64,000 bases of DNA from Achromobacter dolens (GCF_902859745.1 NZ_CADIJW010000002.1:124001-188000); one strand, 5' to 3'. Positions 45,594 through 55,649 are shown, counted from the stretch's first letter. Notes: a model not told the origin generated them from the sequence alone. Numbers and translations are program-made.

Positions 45594-46866
45594 GGCGCAG
45601 CACCTGTGCGGGTTGCAGGCGCGAGGCGCGCCAACTGGGATACAAGGTCGCCAGCAGCGACAGCACCAGGGAGGTCACGCCGATGGTCACGATGTCGCCC
45701 ACCTGCGGGTCGGACGGCAAGGCGCTGATGAAATAGATCTCGCGCGGCAGGAAATGCACGCCCAGCAGGCGTTCGATGAACGGCACGATCACGTCGACGT
45801 TGTAGGCGATCAGGATGCCTCCCGCCACGCCCAGCAGCGTGCCGATGACGCCGATCAGCGCGCCCTGCACCAGGAAGATGCGCGCCACTTCGCCCGGCCC
45901 CGCGCCCAGCGTGCGCAGGATGGCGATGTCCGATTGCTTGTCCTTGACCGCCATCACCAGCGACGACAGCAGGTTGAACGCGGCCACCGCCACGATCAGC
46001 GCCAGGATCAGGAACATCATGCGCTTTTCGGTCTGCACGGCGGCGAACCAGGTGCGGTTGTTGCGCGACCAGTCGCTCGCCATGACGTACGGCGGCAGCA
46101 CGTTGCGCAGCTCGGCCGCCACCTCGGGCGCCTTCTGCATGTCGGCGATGCGCAGGCGCACGCCGGCGGTGCCGCTATCGCGGAAGACCTTGGCCGCGTC
46201 GTCGTTGTCGACGAAGGCCAGCGAGGAATCGTATTCGTAGTGGCCCGACGAGAACACGCCGACCACGGTGAACTGGCGCATGCGCGGCGCGAAGCCGGCC
46301 GGGCTGATCGAGCCCTGCGGCGCCAGCATCAGCAAGGTGTCGCCCACCTTCACGCCCATGCCGTCGGCCAGCTCGTTGCCCAGCACCACGCCGAAGCCGC
46401 CCGGCTTCAGGTCGGCCAGCTTGCCCGCCACCATCTGCCGCGGCAGGTCCGAGACGTTGCCTTCGGTGGCCGGGTCGATGCCGCGCACCTGCACCCCGCG
46501 CAGCGCCTGGCCGCGCACCAGCATGCCCTGCGCCGCCACGAATGGCGCGCCGGCCTTGACCTCGGGGTTGCGCTTGGCGGCGTCGGCGAACTGCTGCCAC
46601 TGCTCCAGCACCCGCTCGGGCGCGGCGCCCGGGATGTAGAGCTCGATGTGCGGCAGCACCGACAGCATGCGGTCACGGACCTCTTTCTGGAAACCGTTCA
46701 TGACCGACAGCACCACGATCAGGGCGGCGACGCCCAGCGCGATGCCTGCCATGGAACTGGCGGCGATGAAAGAGATGAAGCGATCGCGGCGGCCGCGTCG
46801 CTGGCGGATGCGGGCCAACCCGGCATAGCGGGCGCCGATCCAGAGTTCGTAGGGTATTTTCAGCAC
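45586..46866 (-). CDS. lipoprotein-releasing ABC transporter, permease LolC/LolE
   Basis: A 426-residue permease. An N-terminal membrane segment (about 28-52: FISFIAASSMAGIALGVAAL) precedes a large periplasmic domain and three C-terminal segments. The characteristic GIALGVAALIVVLSVMNGF motif and the C-terminal YPSWRASRLQPAQVLRHD are present. Only one LolC/E-type permease is found here, so it probably forms a homodimer with LolD, as in many beta-proteobacteria. Which of the names LolC, LolE or LolF fits cannot be decided. Confidence 0.93.
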   Translation of the reverse strand: MLKIPYELWIGARYAGLARIRQRRGRRDRFISFIAASSMAGIALGVAALIVVLSVMNGFQKEVRDRMLSVLPHIELYIPGAAPERVLEQWQQFADAAKRNPEVKAGAPFVAAQGMLVRGQALRGVQVRGIDPATEGNVSDLPRQMVAGKLADLKPGGFGVVLGNELADGMGVKVGDTLLMLAPQGSISPAGFAPRMRQFTVVGVFSSGHYEYDSSLAFVDNDDAAKVFRDSGTAGVRLRIADMQKAPEVAAELRNVLPPYVMASDWSRNNRTWFAAVQTEKRMMFLILALIVAVAAFNLLSSLVMAVKDKQSDIAILRTLGAGPGEVARIFLVQGALIGVIGTLLGVAGGILIAYNVDVIVPFIERLLGVHFLPREIYFISALPSDPQVGDIVTIGVTSLVLSLLATLYPSWRASRLQPAQVLRHD

Positions 46867-47008
46867 GAGCGCATTATGGCATTAACCGGCCGCAAAACCG
46901 TCCCCGGAATGCGGGAATGGAAGACAAGCCGTGACAAGCTATGGCAGTCGGGGCCGGGCTTAGTTCCCGGCCTGGGTCCGGGTCCGGCCAGCGACTACAA
47001 TCCTGGCC

Positions 47009-47947
47009 ATGCTGATCGTCATCCCGGGCGCCCTGCCCGCCCTTCCCGTCGCCGCAGAACTGGCCAAGCTGCTGCCCGAGCGCGCCCCCACCCTGCACCA
47101 CTGGCTGCAGGCCGGCAGCGCCCGAGTCCAGGCCCACGACATCCGTACCCAGGGCTGTACCGCGTTCGAAGCCTGGCAACTGCGCCGCGCCGGCTACGCC
47201 ACGGAACCCGGCCTGCTGCCGGGCGCCGGACTGGGCCCGCTGCTGGCCGACGGCCAGGCCGGCGACGGCCCCATCTGGCTGGCCGAACTGGTCCACCTGG
47301 CCCTGGGCACCGACCAGGCCACCCTGCTCGACCCGACCCAGATGGACCTGCGCGACGCCGAGACCGCCGCGCTGCTGGAGACCGCCCGTCCGCTGTTCGA
47401 AGACACCGGCTTTGCCGTCGAACCGTTGACGGCCGCCCGCTGGCGCCTGCGCCTGCCGGACGGCCTGCGGCCCCAGACCGCCAGCCCGCTGGCGGTGGCG
47501 GGCCAGCGCCTGAACGACTGGTGGCGCCAGGATGCCGAATCCCGGCCCTGGCGCCGGCTGCTCAACGAGATCCAGATGTCCTGGCACGAGCATCCCGCCA
47601 ACGAATCGCGCGCCGCGCGCGGCCTGCCGCCCGTCAACGCCCTGTGGCTGTATGGCGGCGGCACGCCGTGGGCCATGCGCCCGGCCGGCCCGGAACAGGT
47701 CATGACTGAACTGGATGCCGCGCAACGCGCCGGCGACTGGGCCGCCTGGCTCGACGCCCTGGCCGCGCTCGAGCAGCGCCTGCAAGCGCTGGCCGGCCCC
47801 AAGGGCCTGCCGGACCAGCCCACAGAACTGCTGTTGCTGGGCGACGATCGCAGCGCCACCCTCACCCTGAAACCGCGCGGGGGCCTGCTCGGCTTGCTGC
47901 CCGCGCCCAAGAAAAACTGGAGCGCCTGGTGGTCTCACCCCGCTTAA
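47009..47947 (+). CDS. ApgM-like (phosphoglycerate-mutase-like) protein upstream of recJ
   Basis: A 312-residue protein that begins MLIVIPGALPALPVAAELAK and has LWLYGGGTPWAM near residue 215. The pattern resembles regulatory or phosphoglycerate mutase-like proteins that precede recJ in beta-proteobacteria. I cannot identify catalytic residues, so activity is doubtful. Its last 19 bases overlap the start of recJ, so they are transcribed together. Confidence 0.65.
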   Translation: MLIVIPGALPALPVAAELAKLLPERAPTLHHWLQAGSARVQAHDIRTQGCTAFEAWQLRRAGYATEPGLLPGAGLGPLLADGQAGDGPIWLAELVHLALGTDQATLLDPTQMDLRDAETAALLETARPLFEDTGFAVEPLTAARWRLRLPDGLRPQTASPLAVAGQRLNDWWRQDAESRPWRRLLNEIQMSWHEHPANESRAARGLPPVNALWLYGGGTPWAMRPAGPEQVMTELDAAQRAGDWAAWLDALAALEQRLQALAGPKGLPDQPTELLLLGDDRSATLTLKPRGGLLGLLPAPKKNWSAWWSHPA

Positions 47948-49629
47948 CCGTCCGCCGCGCCGACCTCGCCGCCTGCCACGCCCTGGAAGCCTCGGGCATC
48001 CACCCGCTGCTGGCGCGCCTGTGGGCCGCGCGCGGCGTCACCCATCCCGACCAGACCAAGCTGGCCTGGCCCGCGCTGCTGCCGCCGGCCGGCCTGACGC
48101 ACTCGGCGCACGCCGCCGGCGTGCTGGCCGACGCCATCCAGGCCGGCAAGAAGCTGCTGATCGTGGCCGACTACGACTGCGACGGCGCCACCGCCTGCGC
48201 CGTCGGCCTGCGCGCCCTGTCGGCCATGGGCGCCGATGTCGACTTCCTGGTGCCGAACCGCTTCGAGACCGGCTACGGCCTGTCGCCCGCCGTGGTCGAG
48301 CTGGCCTGCCGCCATCGCGCCGGCAAGCCCGACATCATCATCACCGTGGACAACGGCATCGCCAGCGTCGACGGCGTGGCCGCGGCCAACGCCGCCGGCA
48401 TCGGCGTGGTCATCACCGACCACCACCTGCCCGGCGACACGCTGCCGGACGCCCTGGCCATCGTCAACCCGAACCAGCCGGGCTGCGGCTTCCCGTCCAA
48501 GAACCTGGCCGGCGTCGGCGTCATCTTCTACATGATGCTGGCGCTGCGCGCCGAGCTGCGCCGCCGCGGCGTCTACGCCCCCGATGGCGGGCCGCGCCTG
48601 GACGCGCTGTCCGACCTGGTGGCGCTGGGCACGGTGGCCGACGTGGTCAAGCTCGATGCCAACAACCGCCTGCTGGTGACCCAGGGACTGCAGCGCATGC
48701 GCAGCGGCCGCCTGCAGCCCGGCCTGCGCGCCCTGTTCGCCGTGGCCGGGCGCGAGCCGCGCGCCGCCAATGGCTTCGACCTGGGCTTCGCGCTGGGCCC
48801 GCGCATCAACGCCGCCGGCCGCCTGGCCGACATGAGCCTGGGCATCGCCTGCCTGACCACCGACGACGAGGCCCAGGCGCTGGAGATGGCTCGCGAGCTG
48901 GACAACATCAACCGCGAGCGCCGCACCATCGAGGCCGAGATGCGCGAACAGGCCATGGCGGCCATGGAAGCGCCCGACGCCGCGCCCGGCGCCACGGTCT
49001 GCGTGTTCGACCCGGGCTGGCACCAGGGCGTGGTCGGCCTGGTGGCCTCGCGCCTGAAAGAGAAATTCTGGCGCCCCACCCTGGCCTTCGCGCCGGCCGG
49101 CGACGACGAGATCCGCGGCTCGGGCCGTTCGATTCCCGACGTGCACCTGCGCGACGTGCTGGACCTGGTGTCCAAGCGCCACCCCAACCTGATTCGCAAG
49201 TTCGGCGGCCACGCCATGGCGGCCGGCCTGACGCTGGGCCGCCAGGACTTCCCGGCCTTCGCCCCGGCCTTCGATGCCGCCGTGCGCGAACTGACCGGAC
49301 GCGACAGCTTCGAGCCGGTCATCGAGACCGACGGTTCGCTCGAATCCGGTTACGCCAACGCCGAGGTCGCCGGCCTGCTGCAACAACAGGTCTGGGGCGC
49401 GGGTTTTGCCGCGCCGCTGTTCCTGGACGAATTCGTGGTGCGCAACCAGCGCCTGGTCGGCGAGAAGCACCTGAAACTGTCGCTCGAACGCGGTCACCAG
49501 CGCTTCGATGCCATCTGGTTCGGCCACGACCAGTCCTTGCCCGAGCACATCCAGGCGGCCTACCGGCTGGAGCAGAACGTGTGGAACGGAATGGTGTCGG
49601 TGCAGTTGGTGATCGAACACGCCGGGTGA
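47929..49629 (+). CDS. recJ: single-stranded-DNA-specific exonuclease RecJ
   Basis: A 566-residue 5'-3' ssDNA exonuclease in recombination and mismatch repair. The DHH-family motifs are present in order: ADYDCDGATA, ITVDNGIA, TDHHLPG and the later LVALGTVAD. The DHHA1 domain has KFGGHAMAAGLTL. The GTG at 47929 starts the conserved N-terminus and overlaps the ApgM-like gene. recJ usually lies directly before prfB; here an autotransporter and an MFS gene separate them. Confidence 0.96.
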   Translation: MVSPRLTVRRADLAACHALEASGIHPLLARLWAARGVTHPDQTKLAWPALLPPAGLTHSAHAAGVLADAIQAGKKLLIVADYDCDGATACAVGLRALSAMGADVDFLVPNRFETGYGLSPAVVELACRHRAGKPDIIITVDNGIASVDGVAAANAAGIGVVITDHHLPGDTLPDALAIVNPNQPGCGFPSKNLAGVGVIFYMMLALRAELRRRGVYAPDGGPRLDALSDLVALGTVADVVKLDANNRLLVTQGLQRMRSGRLQPGLRALFAVAGREPRAANGFDLGFALGPRINAAGRLADMSLGIACLTTDDEAQALEMARELDNINRERRTIEAEMREQAMAAMEAPDAAPGATVCVFDPGWHQGVVGLVASRLKEKFWRPTLAFAPAGDDEIRGSGRSIPDVHLRDVLDLVSKRHPNLIRKFGGHAMAAGLTLGRQDFPAFAPAFDAAVRELTGRDSFEPVIETDGSLESGYANAEVAGLLQQQVWGAGFAAPLFLDEFVVRNQRLVGEKHLKLSLERGHQRFDAIWFGHDQSLPEHIQAAYRLEQNVWNGMVSVQLVIEHAG

Positions 49630-49685
49630 TGTTGCCCGCCCGGCGCCCGCCGCGCGGACTGGCTGTGCCCCCTTTGCAGCCATGA

Positions 49686-49716
49686 GGGTGCGACCAGGCT
49701 GGCTGGGCGCACCCTT
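49686..49716. terminator. stem-loop between convergent recJ and autotransporter genes
   Basis: GGGTGCG-A-CCAG pairs with CTGG-G-CGCACCC across a 5-base loop, positions 49686-49714, followed by TT on the + strand. It lies 56 bases after the recJ stop and could serve both genes. The T run is short. Confidence 0.5.
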
Positions 49717-49722
49717 CCCGGC

Positions 49723-52700
49723 TCAGAACCGGTACTTCAGGCTCAGGCCGCCCTGGGTGTCCCGGTAGCCGTGGTCGCCCTGTTGATGGGTGACGTTGGC
49801 TGACAGCGCAAGGTTGTCGCTGAGGTTGCCCGAAACGCCGATCCTGGCTTCGCCGACGTTTTCCGCACCAAGCATCCAGTTGCGATTGGCGCCCATCGTG
49901 ACCCCGTACTTGTTGGTGTTGTGCAACCAGTTCAATTCAAGCGCGGTTTCGACCTGGCCGGCAAGGCTGGCGCCAGCGGTGGCCGAGCTGCTGACCATGG
50001 CCAGGCGCGCGCCGAGGCGCGTCTGGATATTGCCATCGCCCTCCCCCTTGACCGTGGTCGGGCCCGCGTCCTGCTGCACGAAAGTCCTGGCCTTGACGCC
50101 GCCGTACATGATCTGCGCTTGCGGCCGCACGCTCAGGCGGTGCTCGCGGCCGCCACCATTGCTGAAGGATGCCACGTCGATGGCATAACCGGCTTCGATC
50201 GAGGCGGTCATGCCGTCGGCCTTGTATTTTTCCTTGAGGCCGCTGCCTTCAGCGCTATTGTCGAAGTAGTTGTAGAGCAGCCAGCCATCGACGTAGCCGC
50301 CGCGGTGGCTTTGGCCGTCCTGATACCAGGTGCCATACACGCCAGCGCTATAGCCGTCCACCTGACCCCGGGCGTTGCCGGTGGCGGGGTTGCGGGTCTT
50401 GCTGCGTTGCTGGCCATGGCCCGCCATGAGGCCAACGCGCCACGCATCCTGGCCGTTGATACTGCCAGCGATGATCGAGCCCCCCAATTGCAGCAGGCTG
50501 CGGTCGGCACTGAAGCGGTTTGCACCGTCGAACATCATGCCGTGCGTGGTTCCCCCTGCGACCCTGGCCCAGACGCGGCCGCGCGCGCCGGTGACGGGGT
50601 CGATGGATTCGCCGCTTTCGCGATCGCTCAAGCTGGTGTTGAACAGCGTGTTCGCCGCAAGCAGGTTGCTGGCATAGGCGCCGAACAAGGGGCTGACGTT
50701 GTGATTCCTGATGTCGTCGGAGCCCGCCGACGGTCGCTTGGCGCTGGTCAGATACCAGATACCGTTGGCTTTCTTGTCGGCGTTTTCCTTGCTGTTGAGT
50801 GAATAGACATACCCGCCCGCGGTGACGTCGTTGGCAAGCACGAAGGTATCGGTGCCGCTCGCGCCCCCGGCCACGGTGATGAGGGTGATGCCTTCCACGG
50901 TCTGGCCGCCCGCGCCGCCTTCGTTTTCAACGGTCACCGCGGTCTTGCCGCTGGCCACGCCTTGAATGATGAGCTGGTCGGCGGGACTGCCGTCGCCCCC
51001 CAGCACCGCGCCCAGAATCACCGCGCTGCCCTCCCTGCCTTCCCAATCGCCGTCGATGGTAAAGGTCTGCACGGCGCAAGAGTCGCAGTTCTTGAGATTG
51101 AGCGTGCCGCTGTTGAGGAACTTGCCCCTCGTGCCGGCGGCGCCGAGTTTGAGGGTGACCGGCGTGGATACCGGCGTCCCGTTGGCTTGAACGTCGTTGA
51201 ATACCAGGGTCCCCTGGTTCTCGATCCCGGCGAAGTTCTGGTTCGTCGCCCCCAAATTGAGCGTGGCGCCAGGACGGATGGTCACATTGCTGGTATTGGC
51301 AATCGCGTTGACGATCGCGGTCTTGAGCGTACCCGCCTCGACGGTGGTGGCGCCGGTGTAGGTGCTGGCGGCCGCCAGTTCCAGCGTGCCCGCGCCCTTT
51401 TTGGTCAGGGTTTTGCCGTCCCACTTGAAATCATTGGTGGCCGCATCGACCCCCGACACATCGGCTAGCGCCGTCGCCAGTTTGAACGCGCCGTTTTCGG
51501 CAATGGTGAAGTTGCCGCTCGATTTATTCTTGTCGTCCTCATTCCAACGGAGCTTGTAGCTGAGTTCCAGCTTCTTGGCGTCGCCCGTCGCGACCTGGAG
51601 GCGAGGCGTCAGGTAATCGATCTCGGTCGCGCTCGTATCGAAGACGGTGACGCTGGGCGTGCCGTTGAGATGGATGCCGTTGGTATCGTTGCCAGCGGGC
51701 CCGGTATTTGGCAAGGTCAGGATCACCCGAGGCGTGTCCAACGCTTCGCTGGTGGCGGGCGGATGGGCGTCGGTCAACTTGATGGGATCGCCGGCGGCGA
51801 TATTCAGGTTTCCATCTTCATTGATGTAGTCCTTCAGGTTGTCGACGCCGGGCGCCTGCCCTGTCGTGATGACGAGCGGTTTCGTTGACGGAATCGTCGA
51901 AATGAACGTGTCCGCCAAGCTGCTCAACACCCAAATGCCCTCGTTAACCTTGCCGGTGGCGTCTTTTTTGCCTTGCCTGAGCTTATAGACGTAGCCGCCC
52001 GCGGTGACCGGGCTGTCCAGCACGAAAGCATTGGCCACGCTGCTGCCCGTGGTGATGAGGGTAATGCCGCCATCGGCAGTGGTTTCGCCCCCCGCGCCGC
52101 CGACATTACGGATCTTGACTCTGGTGGTGCCGGTGGCGGCGCCAGTGATGTCGACTTTGTCGGTATTGCTGTCATCGCCCGCCAGTGCCGCGGTCAAGGA
52201 AATCAAACTGCCAACATCGCCGAACCAGTCGCCTTGGACCTGGAAGGTCTTGCCAACGGTGCTGTCGCCGGTGTCGAGCTCGAGCCTGCCGGCATTGCTG
52301 ACGTTGCCGGCCAGGCTCATCGGGCTGGCGCCTTTGCTGCCCTCGCCTCTGTCATTGAACGCGATGATGCCGCGATTGGTGATGGCGCCGTGCGTGTTGC
52401 CGCCCACGGATTGGGCAAAGCCGCCCATGTTGAGCTTGGCATCCGCGGCAATCGTCAGATTGGCGCTGGTGGAGAAAGCATTTTCGGCGCCGGTTTTGAG
52501 TTCGCCCTGGTTGATGATGGTGTCGCCGGTGTAGCGGTTGCTGGCTGCCAGCACCAGCGTGCCCGGGCCGTTCTTGGTCAGCGTCTTGCCGTCCCACGGC
52601 GTGGCGCCGTTGGTGTTCGCCCCCGTGTCGGCCAGCGCCGCGCCGAGCTCGAAGCTGCCGCCGCCAACGGTGAAGGTGCCGTGCGCCTTATCGGCCGTTT

Positions 52701-55386
52701 CGTTCCAACTGAGTTTGTAGCCGGCTTGCAGGGTCTTGCCGTCCGGAGATCTGGACACGTTGGCTGTCAAATAATCGGGTTGCGCCGCGCCGTTGAGGAT
52801 GACGTTGGGCAAATCGCCCTTGATGGCCCCGGTGACGCTTGCGATCCCGACGCCGCTTTTCTCTGCCTCGGTGATGCCGGGCATCGTCATGTCCAGCGTG
52901 ACGCCCTCGGCGAAGATCATGTCCCCGTCTGCGTTGACGACATATTGCGCCTTCTCTTCGGCGGTCAGCGCCCTTGAGAAATCGAAGGGCAGCGTGGTGC
53001 CGGCCTCGATCGTGGGAGGGATGACGTTGTCAGTGTCCTGGTGCTCACCTGCAGAAGGGGGGGTCTGCTGCTCGGGAGCAGGAGGGGCCGGCACATCGCC
53101 ATCATTATCCTTGGCGCTGCTCAGATACCAGACTTTCTGATTGGCCGAATCGGCCTTGTTCAGGAGCGAATAGACCAGGCCGTTGGCGGTGAGGGTTCCG
53201 GAGCTCAGGGTGAAGGCGCCGCTTGCGCTATCTTCGCCAGCGGTGATCAGGGTGATGCCGTTTGTCGTGCCTGTCGTCCCCGCGCCATTGATATTGCGCA
53301 CCTGGACTTTGGTGGAGCCGGTGGCGACGCCGGTGATTTCGACTTTGTCGGCAACGCTGTCGTCGCCGTTGCCAAGAGCGGCGGCCAATTTGATGAGGCT
53401 GTCGGTACTGCCAGTCCAATTGCCAATGATCCGCAACGTCTTGCCAACGGTATCGTCGCCGTTGTCGAGATCGAGCGTGCCGGCATTGAGCAGGTTACCG
53501 GTCAGGCTCGCCGAATTTGTGCCCGTCTTGCCGGCATTCATGCTGTTGAACAGGATGACGCCGTTGTTGATGATGGCCCTGTCTTCGCTCCCGGCCTGGG
53601 AGAATCCGCCAAGGTTCAACGTGGCACTTGGGCCAATCGTCAGCTCGCTGCTTTTTGCAAACGCGTCCGCGATCCCGGTCTTCAGCACGCCCCCGTAGAT
53701 CGTGGTGGCGCCGGTGTAAAGGTTCGCCGCCGTCAACTGCAACACGCCCGGGCCGGCTTTGGTCAGGCTCTTGCCATCCCACTTGTTGGACGCCGGAAGG
53801 TCCTTGATGTCGCTCAGCGCCGCGCCCAGGGTAAAGTCGCCGCCTTCGGCAATCGTGAAGGTACCGTGTGCCTTGGCGGGGTCTTCGAGCCAACTGAGCT
53901 TGTAGGTGGCCTGGTAGCCGATGGGGTGGGCCGGTATCACAGACAGGTTGAGGCCGAATTTGTCATCATCGACCTCCTCTTGGGTCCGCTCGCCGCCCAT
54001 TGCAATGCCGGATGCGAACGTCAGATAATCGACCGGCGACGTATCGGTGACGACAATGCCGCCGACGGCGGTCTTGGCGAAATCGCCATCGACAAAGACT
54101 TCCGGATTGAGTTGATTCTGGGTAACAAACAGGAACTGATCGGTCGCGCTGCCGTCGGTGATGCCGGCCAGGTTGAACGTCGTGCCGGTTCTACTGATGG
54201 TGGCCTTGCTGTTATTGAGGATGAGCCGCAGACTTTCCGGATTGCTGGATTTCGTGCCGTCGCCTTTGAGCGCGCTGCGGGCAATGACGGAGAAGGTGCT
54301 GCCATCCTTGAAGACCAGGTCGCCGATCCGCGTCAAGCCCGTTCCCGACACCATCAGCGTAGCGCCTTCGCCAATGGCGAGTTGCGGCATGCGCATGCGA
54401 TTTATCACGGCAGCCGAATCATCGGCGGGAAACAAGGTGGCCGCCAGCTTACTGCGCTGTGGCCCTTGCTTGATGTCGGCGAAACCTGTTTGGTGCGTTC
54501 CGTTCAAATCAATCCACTCTGCCGCATTATTCAAGATATGCAGCGAACTGCTGGACGAGCCGACAGGCGCATCCAGCACCACGCTACCGTTGATGGTGGA
54601 TCCTCGCTCGAGCGTGAGCAGGTTGTTGCCGCCGGTGAAGTGGAGAGCCTCCCCATAGCGGCCGTGGACCCCGCTTTCCTGGGCCTCGCCTCCTGCCGTG
54701 CCAATGCCCTGCCGCCCAAAACCGGGCGTTCCAGCGCTGATTGATCCTGCGGGCGTGGAATCGGTGAACACAATGTCCAGGTCGCTGCCCACAATGGCCG
54801 CACCGCCATCGCCGCCATTGCCGCCCTTTACCGGCGGATCTCCGCCTTCGACAGCGCCGCGGCCATTCATGCCATGGGCGCCTGCGCCCCCCTTGACTGA
54901 ACCACCGCCGATGACAATCCGAAGATTGCTGCCATGAATGGCGTCCGCGCCGCGGGCGCCATTTTCGCCAACCTTCACGGCCGGGGTCCCCGCCGCGCCA
55001 CCGACCAGGGCGCTGTTTACCCGCACCACGTTGTTGTCGCGCAGCGAACCGTCTTGCGTGGTGAAGACATACGCCGTTTCGCCATCGGTCGCGGACGCAT
55101 AGGGCTGCCCCTTGGCACTGCCGTTGTGGCCATCCAGCCCGGCGGGCTGCGCCGCCAAGAACGGCGTGTTGTCCTTGGTCAGCAGGATGCTCTGCGTGCC
55201 AGCCGTTTTCGTGGGCGTCTCCCCTGCCACTTCTGCCGCATGCACGCCGGCCGCCTGCCCCGAGAGCGCCAGAGCGACGTAGAGGGCGGTGGTGGTTTTG
55301 CGGGGAATGAAACGCCTGGACTTGGCGTGGCTGCGGGTTGGCCGGGGCTGCAGGCGGAAAGCGGCGCGCGAGGAAGCAAGGGTCAT
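49723..55386 (-). CDS. large autotransporter with three tandem passenger modules
   Basis: A 1887-residue type Va autotransporter. A long signal peptide (1-51, ending SGQAAGVHA) is followed by a glycine-rich region (about 130-240, with GGGSVKGGAGAHGMNG). Three related modules of about 260 residues follow, near 495-752, 890-1150 and 1278-1544. Each opens with YKL(S/R)W(N/L)E, continues WDGK(S/T)LTK-GPG-L-L-A, then T(F/L)-G-W, I-G-A-G, GITLIT, and closes with W-LSS or WYLTS. The C-terminal barrel (about 1560-1887) contains RVWARVAGGTTHGMMF and ends GGLSLKYRF. Module 3 carries C1434-D-S-C1437. The ligand and role are unknown. It interrupts the usual recJ-prfB neighbourhood. Confidence 0.9.
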   Translation of the reverse strand: MTLASSRAAFRLQPRPTRSHAKSRRFIPRKTTTALYVALALSGQAAGVHAAEVAGETPTKTAGTQSILLTKDNTPFLAAQPAGLDGHNGSAKGQPYASATDGETAYVFTTQDGSLRDNNVVRVNSALVGGAAGTPAVKVGENGARGADAIHGSNLRIVIGGGSVKGGAGAHGMNGRGAVEGGDPPVKGGNGGDGGAAIVGSDLDIVFTDSTPAGSISAGTPGFGRQGIGTAGGEAQESGVHGRYGEALHFTGGNNLLTLERGSTINGSVVLDAPVGSSSSSLHILNNAAEWIDLNGTHQTGFADIKQGPQRSKLAATLFPADDSAAVINRMRMPQLAIGEGATLMVSGTGLTRIGDLVFKDGSTFSVIARSALKGDGTKSSNPESLRLILNNSKATISRTGTTFNLAGITDGSATDQFLFVTQNQLNPEVFVDGDFAKTAVGGIVVTDTSPVDYLTFASGIAMGGERTQEEVDDDKFGLNLSVIPAHPIGYQATYKLSWLEDPAKAHGTFTIAEGGDFTLGAALSDIKDLPASNKWDGKSLTKAGPGVLQLTAANLYTGATTIYGGVLKTGIADAFAKSSELTIGPSATLNLGGFSQAGSEDRAIINNGVILFNSMNAGKTGTNSASLTGNLLNAGTLDLDNGDDTVGKTLRIIGNWTGSTDSLIKLAAALGNGDDSVADKVEITGVATGSTKVQVRNINGAGTTGTTNGITLITAGEDSASGAFTLSSGTLTANGLVYSLLNKADSANQKVWYLSSAKDNDGDVPAPPAPEQQTPPSAGEHQDTDNVIPPTIEAGTTLPFDFSRALTAEEKAQYVVNADGDMIFAEGVTLDMTMPGITEAEKSGVGIASVTGAIKGDLPNVILNGAAQPDYLTANVSRSPDGKTLQAGYKLSWNETADKAHGTFTVGGGSFELGAALADTGANTNGATPWDGKTLTKNGPGTLVLAASNRYTGDTIINQGELKTGAENAFSTSANLTIAADAKLNMGGFAQSVGGNTHGAITNRGIIAFNDRGEGSKGASPMSLAGNVSNAGRLELDTGDSTVGKTFQVQGDWFGDVGSLISLTAALAGDDSNTDKVDITGAATGTTRVKIRNVGGAGGETTADGGITLITTGSSVANAFVLDSPVTAGGYVYKLRQGKKDATGKVNEGIWVLSSLADTFISTIPSTKPLVITTGQAPGVDNLKDYINEDGNLNIAAGDPIKLTDAHPPATSEALDTPRVILTLPNTGPAGNDTNGIHLNGTPSVTVFDTSATEIDYLTPRLQVATGDAKKLELSYKLRWNEDDKNKSSGNFTIAENGAFKLATALADVSGVDAATNDFKWDGKTLTKKGAGTLELAAASTYTGATTVEAGTLKTAIVNAIANTSNVTIRPGATLNLGATNQNFAGIENQGTLVFNDVQANGTPVSTPVTLKLGAAGTRGKFLNSGTLNLKNCDSCAVQTFTIDGDWEGREGSAVILGAVLGGDGSPADQLIIQGVASGKTAVTVENEGGAGGQTVEGITLITVAGGASGTDTFVLANDVTAGGYVYSLNSKENADKKANGIWYLTSAKRPSAGSDDIRNHNVSPLFGAYASNLLAANTLFNTSLSDRESGESIDPVTGARGRVWARVAGGTTHGMMFDGANRFSADRSLLQLGGSIIAGSINGQDAWRVGLMAGHGQQRSKTRNPATGNARGQVDGYSAGVYGTWYQDGQSHRGGYVDGWLLYNYFDNSAEGSGLKEKYKADGMTASIEAGYAIDVASFSNGGGREHRLSVRPQAQIMYGGVKARTFVQQDAGPTTVKGEGDGNIQTRLGARLAMVSSSATAGASLAGQVETALELNWLHNTNKYGVTMGANRNWMLGAENVGEARIGVSGNLSDNLALSANVTHQQGDHGYRDTQGGLSLKYRF

Positions 55387-55458
55387 GATGGTTTTGAACT
55401 CCGCGGCCGCTACGGTCAGAATGACCGAGGCCGAGCCGCAAAACTGCCAGGGGAAAAC

Positions 55459-55485
55459 GCGTCAACGAGAATGAATCATTGACGC
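55459..55485. promoter_or_regulatory. 27-base palindromic site upstream of the large autotransporter
   Basis: GCGTCAA (55459-55465) and TTGACGC (55479-55485) flank a 13-base core, CGAGAATGAATCA. The core resembles part of a Fur box. It lies 73-99 bases before the autotransporter start codon, so it may be an operator or overlap the promoter. Neither is established. Confidence 0.5.
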
Positions 55486-55575
55486 AATACTCCTCAGCAT
55501 TTTCGGCACAAAACTGGCGGAAAGTTTCGCCGCCGCCTCGAAGCAAGACCAAATGACGCTCGGCGCCACAAAAGA

Positions 55576-55607
55576 AAACGGGCGCATCCACGAGGATGCG
55601 CCCGTTT
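55576..55607 (-). terminator. rho-independent terminator of the MFS gene
   Basis: A 14-bp perfect stem (AAACGGGCGCATCC / GGATGCGCCCGTTT) with a 4-base loop. On the - strand it is followed by TTTTCTTTT, an intrinsic terminator just after the MFS stop. It also separates that gene from the autotransporter downstream. Confidence 0.9.
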
Positions 55608-55649
55608 CGCTCGCGGCCCCATCCAGCAGGGCCCGCGCGCGCGGCTACG

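Noticed and set aside
47944-49683. A 579-residue frame antisense to recJ
   Set aside because: Low-complexity composition and complete overlap with a well-supported gene.
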